64,000 nucleotides of DNA from Atherinomorus stipes. Taxonomy: Eukaryota > Chordata > Actinopteri > Atheriniformes > Atherinidae. Each line of letters opens with the position of its first letter. Position 1 is the stretch's first letter. This document shows positions 12,511 to 21,812 of this stretch, piece by piece. Location of the stretch: contig JALJCO010009074.1 in the NCBI GenBank assembly GCA_023101725.1, positions 248,001-312,000 on the forward strand. Reading direction: 5' to 3'. Both the position numbers and the translations under genes were made by a program. The notes beneath the pieces are model-generated. The model worked only from the letters and a program-made list of their open reading frames with translations, searched no databases and was not told where the DNA came from.

Positions 12511-13365
12511 TATCGACACTGACATTGTCATCAACTGGTGTTCTGATGATGAGCTCTGTGTTGAAAACTCAGTGGATCTGTGTTGGTTTACATTCAGATC
12601 TGGTGTTTGAAACTACTTTGGTTTTCACATTAATTATAATCCTGATGGTAAGCTGTTGTGGAGCACATTGGGTTAAAAAAGGCATGAAAATGTTTTTTTT
12701 TATATATTTATATATGTATCTTAAAAACATCGAACTGTGACACTGTGACATTATTTGAAATTTAACTAAAGGAACTCGCAAAAGAAACTTTCCTTCAGAT
12801 TTCAGCCCTCATATGAAATCCTAAACTTAGTCAAGAACACAATCCTCACATTAAACCACGGTGGCCACATTATGTTTCATACAGAGCCTGCGAATAGTTT
12901 CAAAGTGAAGTGATGAATATTGCTTAATAAATGCTTGAGAAAAACCTATTTTGCGTTCAGTGTAATTTTGTCCTTAAAAACTTTTAACATCATAACTCTT
13001 CCTAGCTGGTTTACACAACATTCAGAAGGAAATATAGGAAATAGAAATCTGTGATAACTCCTAAGACAACTCAAAAAATTTACAAACTAAACATTTAAAG
13101 TAGATTAATCTTTGAAAATGTTTTTTTTCCTCTAACAACCAACAAAAGAAACTCCTCCTACTAGCACATACAGTTGTCCTAAAAATTATTCATACCCTCC
13201 CATGGAAAAAAATTAATCTGTCAGTGAAATAAGTCAAAATCGACAAAAGTAATAAAAAATAAAAATTCTATGAAATTCTTGACAATGATTAGGGGTCCAA
13301 GCCCGCGGAGCAGCGCAGGGCCCGCGTTGCAACTGCAACGCGGTTCCCAGCACTCCAGCGTGCTG

Positions 13366-14945
13366 GAACCCTATTGTTTTTGCTTCGGTATTATTCTTCC
13401 GCCCCCAAAAACTATATGGGGAGGCTAGACCGCAAGAGAACCATAAAAGCCATATATATAGGCTGGTACAAAAGTGGTTCATGTAGAGATTTAAGCGAAA
13501 TGACACATGTCAGACACTAGGGGGCGCTATACCAGGGGGTATTACGTTTTGGCCTGTAGCTTGCAAACCGCTTGGAATAAATTTATGGGACCTGGATGAG
13601 CAGATTCCTTGGACCCTTCCGCATCTCCTGACATAGGCCACGCCCATTTGCGCCTAGAAAATTTTTTCGCTAGGGGGCGATATATGCGAAACCTATTTTC
13701 GTAAACTCGTCCTACAGTTTTGACCCGATTAGGCTGAAAATTGGACCACATATACTACACCAATAGGAAAAAAAACTGATCAGAGCGATTTTCCATTTTT
13801 TGCTCGGTTACAAAATAATGCGCGTTTAAGCATTTTTGCAAACCTAGCTAAAAACTTAAAAGGCCATAACTCAAAAACCACAACACATAATTGAATGTCG
13901 TTCTAAACCCAAGTGGGGAACTTGATTTACTACTGATGTACCGAAGGAAAAAAATTTCTGAATCTAGGGGGCGCTATTATCCTTAATTATTTATATTGCA
14001 AAAACCGCTCATCGGATCTGCACGCCACTCCCAAGACAGGTAGATATCACCCCTTTGAACATGTCCCTAAAAAATGGTCAGGATTGGACCACGTGGGCAT
14101 GTTTTATTAGCAATTTTCTAATCCATGGGCGAAACAACGGATTTGAGTCTGGGGGGCCCTGGACCTTGGTTTTTTTATTCTGCTGCCAATAAAATGGATG
14201 GGGAGGCCAAACCGAAGGTGCATTAATATAGCCACTAACAGGGCTTGTACAAAAAAATGTTTGTGTGAATAAAAAAGAGAAATGACACACGTCAGACACT
14301 AGGTGGCGCTATACCAAGGTGTAACACATTTTGGCCTCTAGCTCGAAAACTGCTTGGCGCATCTTAAAATGCCTTATATCCCTAGATTCCTTGGACCCTC
14401 CCAAATTTTATGACATAGACCACGCCCATTTGCACCCTGGAAAAAATTTTCGCTAGGGGGCGATATATGCAAAACCTATTTTTGTCAACTAGTCCTATAG
14501 ATTTCATCCAATTGGGCTGAAAATTGGACCATATAATCTACAGATGAAGAGCAAAAAACTGGTCAGAGCGATTTTGAAATGGTCGTTCCGTTACAAAGTT
14601 ATGCTCGACCAAACTTTTTTACAACGCTAGCTAAAAACTCAAATTGGCATAACTTCAAAACAACAACAGATAAATGCATCAAATTCGGAAACCAAGTAGT
14701 AAACTTAATTCTCTATTTAGGTACCAAAGGAAAACATTTTATGAATATAGGGGGCGCTATAATCCTCAGTTTCTTAATATTGCAAAAACCACTACATAGA
14801 TCTGCATCCCACTCCCACTGTATGTAGATATAGACCCTTTGAGCATATTCCTAGAAAACGGTTAGGATTGAAGAACGTGGGCATGTTTTATTAGCAACGT
14901 CCTAAACAAGCAGTGGAGCCATGAGCTCTTGGCTTTTCTTTTATT
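13366..14945. repeat. Two-copy tandem repeat, unit about 785 bp
   Basis: Motifs recur at a constant offset of about 785 bp: GTCAGACACTAGG-GGCGCTATACCA at about 13510 and 14291, TTTTGGCCT-TAGCT at 13547 and 14329, and CGCTAGGGGGCGATATATGC at 13668 and 14451. Copies have drifted but are easily aligned. Repeated GGGGGCGCTAT words are a feature of the unit. Neither copy carries a coding frame. Confidence 0.75.
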
Positions 14946-15069
14946 CTACTGCCACTTAAATGTATGAAAAGGCTAGATTGAAGGTGCATTAAACTATCCA
15001 CTAACAGGACTTGTAGAAAAAAATGTTTGTGTTAAAGCAAGTGATGTCAGCTTTTCAAAAGCTAGATGT

Positions 15070-15292
15070 TTAAGTCAAAGTTTCCTAAACCTGGTCTTCA
15101 GGGACCCCTGCCCTGCATGTATTCCAGGTCTTCAACTCCACCAAACCTGATTCAGATCAACAGAGCTGCCCATCAAGTTCTTTGCAAGCTCCTTACGAGC
15201 CTTTCATCTGAGTCAGGTGTGTGAAATTAGGAACATCTTGAATACCAGCAGGGCTGGGGTCCTTGAGGACCAGGATTAGGGAACACTGGTTG
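15070..15292. mobile_element. hAT-type MITE fragment (CCTGGTCCTC...GAGGACCAGG family)
   Basis: Inverted ends (TTTCCTAAACCTGGTCTTCA / GGACCAGGATTAGGGAACAC) flank a short interior containing the CAACTCCACC...TCAGGTGTG core seen in several other copies (51362-52199, 59490-59690, 59872-60060). Confidence 0.6.
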
Positions 15293-17466
15293 AAATATTC
15301 ATGTCTGAAGTGTACAGCTGCATATGCAGCGTGTTTGTCTTCATTTTACATGGTAATTACACTGATTATTTTATTGCATGACGTATTTCCTCAGTCCTGC
15401 TTTACCCAACATATTTTCACAGATTGATGACTGACTGAATAAGTTTAACATCCTCTCTTAACACTGTTGTAATTATGTTGCTGGTGAGAGCAGAGGACAG
15501 AGGATCTGGAGTGATTTGTCATTCCTGTTGGACCAAGCATATCTTCAAAGATGTGTGTTTGTCTGAAAACTGAGGAACGTCTCTTAACACAGAAGTCTGT
15601 TTGTATTGATGCCTGTGGTAAATATTGGAAAAACAGGATCTGGAAAGGTGCCTAATAGTTTTCTGTGAATGTTGGTCGACATTGTTGGTGTCCACCTCCG
15701 GTCTTTGAGGGCCACAATCCTGCAGGTATTTCAGGTAATCCTGAAAAATCAGTCACAATCAATCCTACACAGAACTCGCATCCTATACCCAGTATTTTAG
15801 TTGTAAAAAAGTGTCATGGCAGATGGAAAAACTCATAAGAGATTCTCACTAATCTACCTTGATCTTAAGAATCTTATCTAACATATTCACTTATTTTTGT
15901 TGCCTCATTAGTCCTAAATGGTAAAACAATACAACCACATGAAGCAGGGGAAGATGGGATTTTTAACTTGGGGAAGGACAAATGATTTTGACTCAATCAG
16001 TTATTTTTGAGTATTTTGGAATGAAAATGGCAAGCAATTTGTGATAATCTATGCGCCAAAGGATTTGCCTGAAAAGCCACAAGAAAACTCTTAAGCAAAA
16101 TCATTTGTTGACAACAAACATTGACAAAGACCTGATCAATACTAGCCATACATGATAGAACTGGTACTTGTCTGGAATGCCAGTTACCCACCAGAACTTC
16201 ATGCCTTAAGCAAAATATGTTTCATTTAACAGTTTCTGTCTTCAAAATCCCAATTCTTAGCATTTAGCAATTCTTGCTGCTTTACAGGAGATACCCTCAG
16301 CTGGCTCCATACCGCTTTCACTTCTTGTCTTAGACACCAGCTACCCCATCCAGTTGGAATTTTTACGATCAGAGGTGTACAAGTTGAAAATCCCAGTTTA
16401 AGCTTTTCACGTGCAGACATTGCAACTGGGGGAAAGTAAGTTGCTGTTTCACAGGGGAGACCAGATGCTGCTGCTAAACCCCTTACACTTCTTATTTTAT
16501 ACACCAACTACCCCATCCAGTTGGAATTTTTAAATCAAATGAGTACACGTTGAAAATCCCAGTTACAGCTTTTCTCGCAGATATTTCAATTGAGAAAAGT
16601 AAGCTAGTGTTTTAAAAGGAGACATGCTGCTTTTTAACCTCTTGATAATGAAACAGTTATATGAGTAAAAACTTGAGTACTGCCTATGTACCATAATTGA
16701 GGAAAACAGGTTGACACGCAGATCAATAAATCACCTACAATCCAAGAGGGCTGTAACTCACTGTCTATGTTGAACAAAGGGAGGCGGGACCAGGTGGGCG
16801 GGACCAGGGGAAGCGGGGCCAGGTACGGTGGGGCCAGGGGAGGCGGTGCACGGACGGGCTTGGACCCCGTCATAACTGCTTGCAGTTCTAGTTTTGAATT
16901 GTGGTTCTACAGAAATATTAAAAACAAACAAAAAATAAAACAAACAACCCTGATCAGGCTCTGAAGCTAAAATTTTGTTGAGCAACACTTTGAGGCAGTC
17001 ATTGCAATCAGGTGTTTTCTGTTAAGTTCAGTAAGATTTCTGCACCTTTTCACAGGTGTTTTGGCCCATTGTCTATGAGCTGGGTGCTCCATTTGGTCTG
17101 GAACAGTTTTGTTTATTTTTTCAATTATTATTTTCAACTCCAATTCAAAAGCAATTTTGAATTTCTCTAAATAATATTTTTGTGAATTTTTATTTATGAT
17201 TAGTTTCTTGTTCTTTGAATTACTATTGTGAATTCAGCCTTTTCTTCATTGGAAGGGTATGAATAATTTTGAGGACGACTGCACATGTTGTTTCAGCATT
17301 TAATTGGTTAATTTAGCTTTATGACCACAAAAGTAGAAAGCAAAAGTAGTGGTGTTATGAATGACCATGTAGATTATGGAAAATCCCAAATATGTATATA
17401 GCATTGCACTTAATTCAGAAATAGAAGTAAGCAGCGTAATGATACATGAATGATTCCCAAGTCATC

Positions 17467-17472
17467 TTTATT
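17467..17472 (-). terminator. Putative polyadenylation signal of the HIT-domain gene
   Basis: TTTATT on the + strand reads AATAAA on the minus strand, about 380 bp beyond the stop codon of the minus-strand HIT gene. Positional assignment only. Confidence 0.35.
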
Positions 17473-17849
17473 CTTCTTAAAATACCTAAAAAAAAAATTG
17501 TTCAACTTTACAAATGGTTATTGTAAGAAATATACTTTCAGCGCAGCATTTTACAGCAAGTGATGTCACAAACCAAAAACATGAACTTTGCACAAATATG
17601 TTGGTAGATTAATAAAATGCTTGTTTAAAAAATATACACTGTACTTTTAACTAAGTTTTTATTTTCAATGAAAAGGTATAAACAAGATATAACTTTTTAC
17701 TCTAATCATTTATATATACTTTTTTCATATATACTTGCACAAGTTAAGATCAGTCAGCCAACAGAAAAATGAGGCACATTACTGATTAATTAAAACAAAA
17801 ATTAAAAAGTATCTTTGTCACTGCAGGAATGAGATGATATGAAACAGCA

Positions 17850-18996
17850 TTAAGTCTGAATAATTTTGGTTTGCATGGTCTTCAGACTTTCTGGGCTGGC
17901 TTCAGGTCCGTCCTCTGATGTCACATATCCTGGATAAGTGGGATGAAACTGGGGAGAAGGGGGTTTAGGGGGGTCATCTGTCACAGACAGGAACAGTGGT
18001 ATCAACTTGGCATGAGCGTAGTCAATCTCAAAACCTTCAAAAATAAGCCCGACCCCCCAAGCACCCAATCCCTCCTCAAGGAGGCGTGACACCTTTTTGG
18101 TGGCTAGCACCAGAGCCTCATAATCGTTTCGTTCTAATCTGAATATATCTGAGGTCAGAGGTCGGCGTGGGACGAGTACAGTGAACCCTGGGGAGTTGGG
18201 GAAAGGGGTCAGAAAGGCCACGTGACTTTCATCCTCCCATACCCGCCAATGCTGCTCCTCTCCACGAACAATACGGGAGAAAAGGCCAGCGTGAGCCGGA
18301 TCGTCCCCTAGGAAGGTCAGGTTAGGTGGGGCATTAGGGAACGGGAGCTTCCCTCTAATCCTGGTCTGGATCTCGGTCAGGCTAGAGTCACTCCACCTAG
18401 GGGCAGTCTTGGAGGTGCAGTATCCCGGGTCATGAGCATTGTGCTCTTCCTCTCCTGCTAGATGAGGGCGCCACTCTGCATCCAGACCATGAAGAGGGAG
18501 GACACGGATCTACAGGGAGGACAGTGAAAGCACACTGATCACTCACATTCACCACAGAGCCAAGCCTAAATCAGTTCAGATTTACCAAACAGACCCAGGT
18601 TCATAAATACACACATTAGACGGGATAAACAGGAAATGATCACAGGCTTAATCAATGAGGGAAACAACGTGGAGCAACACAGCAGCTGAGACTCTTAAGG
18701 CCTTTTCACACCAGGACCGATGCGAATAAACGGCATGAAATTGCGAATAATTCGGGGGAGAAATATCGTCTATAGCATTTGTCTATACACACCTGCTCTG
18801 ACGCGAAATGCAAAAACAAACTCGCATTTCTTATTCCAGAGGAACATGAACACATGCAGCAGTGACGGAGGGAGAGGCGGCTGCAGGTAAACTCCTGGAT
18901 GCTGAAAACAGCTGATCTCACCGTAGAGATGCCAAATGGGGATTTTAAATAGAACACATGTAGCTAATAACGACATCATACTACGTGGAAACTGCA

Positions 18997-19061
<65 letters not shown>

Positions 19062-19934
19062 CGGCCGGGCTGGGATTAAACGGGCAAAGACGACATCATC
19101 ACTACGTTTGGAAAGGAGCTGATTCCAGCTGTTAGGGACTAACACGCATTGTTATTGGTAAGTCTCGCTGCTTGTGTAACTTTATGCTTTAATGTGTATG
19201 AAATCCTGGTGGACAGTAGACAGACTAGCTAACTGCTAACAAGCTAACGGTACAGACTCAAACGCCATCTGATTTACAACCCCCGTACTTCGCATTAAAT
19301 CTCCGGGATGCGTTGTTATGAAGACAGTCACTACTGTCCTATTATCACCAGTTTCAACTGTTTACATGCATTAATGTTTTGATTTTTGCCACTGAACAAA
19401 TACCAGGACTCAAACATTATATTTCCCCGACACTTTCACGTCATATCTTGACCTCATCTGCATTAAAAGTAGAGTCCTACATGTAAAACACACGTCTTCT
19501 CATAGTTCAATAATGCTTTTCCTGGGTTTTCTTGCCCCCTGGTTGCGCACGCATCCTATCTGTGACGTTGCTCGGAAACCCATCCTGAAATAATCCTGGA
19601 AAGTAGTGTAATTCCTGTTGGACAGCATGGTAACTCTCACCTGGGCAGGTCTGTCTCTGTGGGGTCTGCTGACCAGGGCACACCTTCCAACCCTGAGCTT
19701 GTCACACAGCAGCTCTGCGACAGTTCTCGCCCCCAGCAGCCAGGACACGTACTCTGACTCCTCCAAGTGGAAAATGCTGCCTCCGGGGTTACCAGGAGTC
19801 CTGCTCTCAAGTATTACAGCGCCCGGTGTCCAGGGACGGGGGTGAAGGAAGGCCACTAGCCCCTCTGACTCCCAGATCACATGACGATGAAGAGTAGAGG
19901 ACATACTATGAGGGGATGATAAAGAACACGTCAT
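17850..19934 (-). CDS. Tandem HIT-domain-like protein with degenerate HIT motifs
   Basis: Two exons, 19934-19641 and 18509-17850, join in phase 0 (CCCAG|gtgaga ... ctgtag|ATC) and give 317 residues. Domain 1 (about residues 10-120) has VIWESEGLVAFLHPRPWTPG and ends in RPAQIRVLPLHGLD; domain 2 (about 190-285) has VWEDESHVAFLTPFPNSPG and ends in EIDYAHAKLIPLF. Both follow the HIT fold order (substrate-loop strand, PG turn, terminal histidine-triad strand). In true HIT hydrolases the triad is HxHxH; here domain 1 has Pro-Gln-Arg and domain 2 Tyr-His-Lys, so only domain 2 keeps the central nucleophilic His. Family members cleave nucleotide phosphoramidates or dinucleoside polyphosphates; activity here is doubtful. 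An in-frame alternative start is ATG 19904. The intron contains a 65-bp G run, and a second G-rich tract lies just upstream of the start. Exact family name not recognised. Confidence 0.75.
18997..19061. repeat. 65-bp uninterrupted G homopolymer
   Basis: Pure G from 18997 to 19061 inside the HIT-gene intron, followed by GC-rich sequence. It may form quadruplexes, or may mark a sequencing/assembly fault. Confidence 0.9.
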
Positions 19935-19974
19935 AAGCAAGTCATCTTCTATCCAGTACGTGTAAAATTTATAT

Positions 19975-20035
19975 GGGGGGGCGGGGGGGGGGGGGGGGGG
20001 GGCGGTGCGCCGGGCGGACGGGGGGGGGGGGGCCG
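19975..20035. repeat. G-rich tract upstream of HIT gene
   Basis: Long G runs broken by single C or GCGC words, directly 5' of the minus-strand HIT gene start. A TATAAA-like word lies at its edge (about 19968-19973), but base quality here is suspect, so promoter inference is not safe. Confidence 0.7.
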
Positions 20036-20368
20036 CCACCCCGATACAAACATACAAAATCTAGATCAAGATATTAAAAAAGGTGAAAAAACTTTTAAGG
20101 AGTGAAACATAATTCCCTCAGTTTTGCATTCCTCAGTGAACTCCACAGTGTTGGAGTAAATTTCTCATTCACACCCTAAACATGAGCTAAGACAACCACA
20201 CATATATTGCTGAACATATCCAGATAGCACCATATTACCAAGCAACAATGCATCTGGGTTCTCTTATTAAACCACATCACAAACATTTCTCATTCTTTTG
20301 ACAACCTGTGTAATATTATCTATCTGTCTGGATCCTTTCTGCATAGACCAAAAACATGATGCTGCTGT

Positions 20369-20437
<69 letters not shown>

Positions 20438-20444
20438 GGGGGGT

Positions 20445-20476
<32 letters not shown>

Positions 20477-20660
20477 GGTGGGGGGGGCGGGGGGTGGGTT
20501 AGTGGGTGAGGGGGCGATGGGGGGTGGGCGTTGGTGGGGGGTGGTCGCCGCTGGCGCGCCGCTGGCTTTCAGATGGGGAGGTGGAGGGCGCGGGGCGTTT
20601 CTGGGCGTAGGGGTGGTGTGTGGTTTGTGGGGGTTCTTGTGAGAGGGCGGGAGGGTTTTT
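20369..20660. repeat. Long G homopolymer decaying into G/T-rich sequence
   Basis: Almost pure G from 20369 to 20475 (single T interruptions), then G/T-rich sequence with GC words up to about 20660. Its apparent poly-Gly/poly-Pro frames are translation of the repeat, not genes. Confidence 0.9.
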
Positions 20661-20740
20661 TTTCCTGAGTTTTTCTTGAAGGGCGTGCTGTGTGGTGCCC
20701 TAGTGGGTTTGTTTGTGTGGTCTGTGTGTGTTGGCGGGTT

Positions 20741-20812
20741 GTTGGAAAAGAATTTCATTGCACTGGGACGCCGGTACAATGACAATAAAGTTTTTCTGAT
20801 TCTGAAAATGTA
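20741..20812 (+). mobile_element. Non-LTR element 3' tail
   Basis: AATTTCATTGCACT followed by GTACAATGACAATAAAG is a common 3' tail of teleost LINE/SINE families. Only the tail is present. Confidence 0.5.
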
Positions 20813-21059
20813 TGACAACTTGTATTTTATCCTAGTAACTTATCAGAGGTGAAATGTATCTTAGTACAGCTAGAGGACAGGAGAATCAGTTGAAATAGTT
20901 TGTTAAGAGTTACAAACTGTTTTCATGTTACAGTAAGGTCAATCTTTGACAGTAGCTGTCAGAATATGTTAGTGACTATTTTAGTGTCATTGAGGGAAAA
21001 GATGTGTTGTGTAAGCCCTTGCATAATTAGTTTGTAAAACAAAGGCACATTATTTTAAG

Positions 21060-21804
21060 TAGGGATGCACAATATAATCAGCCCCCTATCGGTATCAGCC
21101 TATATTGGCCTTAAAACTGAGTATCGGACATCAGCCAACCCACCGATATTTTAGCTATATTTAACTAATCAGCCTGCTGTTTCTAAAGTCTAAAAAAAAA
21201 AAAAAAATCTTTTTCAAAAGCTTCTTTTTTACAGGCTTTAAAACTTCTAAAGACAAGGGGTGGGAAAAAATAGTGATACACTGAAACGTGGTATTGATCT
21301 ATTTTACTAACGAAATCTTGCGATATTTCAGCGTTTTGTTTCTAAATCTTGCGAGAATTCACAAAAATTTTGCGGTATTTTCATATGCTGATATCATATT
21401 GACATTTAAAAACGCGGTATGGATCTATTTTACTAACGAAATCATCAGCATATATTTCATCGTTCTGTTAGAAAATCTCAGGAGAATTCACCAAATATCG
21501 TGAGATTTTGTAACAGATTGATGAAATCTAAGGAGATTTTGTAAGTAAAATAGATTGATACTGTGTTTTTAAATATTGGTTTGATATTGGCATATGAAAA
21601 TATTGCAGTATTTTGGTGTATCAATATTTTTTCCCACCCCTATTTTTCAAAATGTCGGAAACGGACAGCAAAACTGCTATTTGCAATGACTCCATTTTTT
21701 TTTCCAACTTTAATATCGGTATCGATATCGGTTATCAGCCACATGAGTTTTTAAAATATCGGCATATCGGATATCAGCCAAAACTCCAATATCGTGCATT
21801 CCTA
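21060..21804. mobile_element. hAT-type element with perfect 8-bp target duplication
   Basis: Ends TAGGGATGCAC... and ...GTGCATTCCTA are inverted and flanked on both sides by attttaag (21052-21059 and 21805-21812). The interior has repeated TATCGG words and a second element (21256-21640) with AGGGGTGGGAAAAAAT / complement ends. No transposase frame. Confidence 0.85.
21256..21640. mobile_element. Nested TIR element inside the 21060-21804 element
   Basis: Inverted ends AGGGGTGGGAAAAAATA / TATTTTTTCCCACCCCT delimit a 385-bp AT-rich insert with repeated ATCTTGCGA-like words. I could not see a clean target duplication. Confidence 0.6.
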
Positions 21805-21812
21805 ATTTTAAG

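Larger units (their letters stand above)
13289..16891 (+). mobile_element. Helitron-like non-autonomous element (3.6 kb)
   Basis: The insertion lies precisely between A and T of the host MITE without a target duplication. Its 3' end is CTAG (16888-16891), preceded by a perfect 6-bp hairpin GACGGG/CCCGTC (16853-16858 with 16866-16871). Both are Helitron hallmarks (3' CTRR, subterminal hairpin, A|T target). The 5' end reads TTAGGGGTCC rather than canonical TC, which weakens the call. GGGGTCCAAGCCCG near the 5' end reappears inverted in the 3' hairpin area. The interior holds a tandem duplication and captured repeat pieces; no Rep/helicase frame is present. Confidence 0.55.
13171..17281. mobile_element. 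Tc1/mariner-type MITE, copy 2, split by a Helitron-like insertion
   Basis: Left part 13171-13288 and right part 16892-17281 together reproduce copy 1 at 9238-9761, including both inverted ends (CAGTTGTCCTAAAAATTATT; complement at 17253-17281). The interior is interrupted between GACAATGA and TTTTGAATTG by 3.6 kb of foreign DNA. Confidence 0.75.

Noticed and set aside
20267..20818. Long poly-Pro / poly-Gly open frames on both strands
   Set aside because: They are translations of the G homopolymer and its degraded flank, with no start context, domain or splice support.
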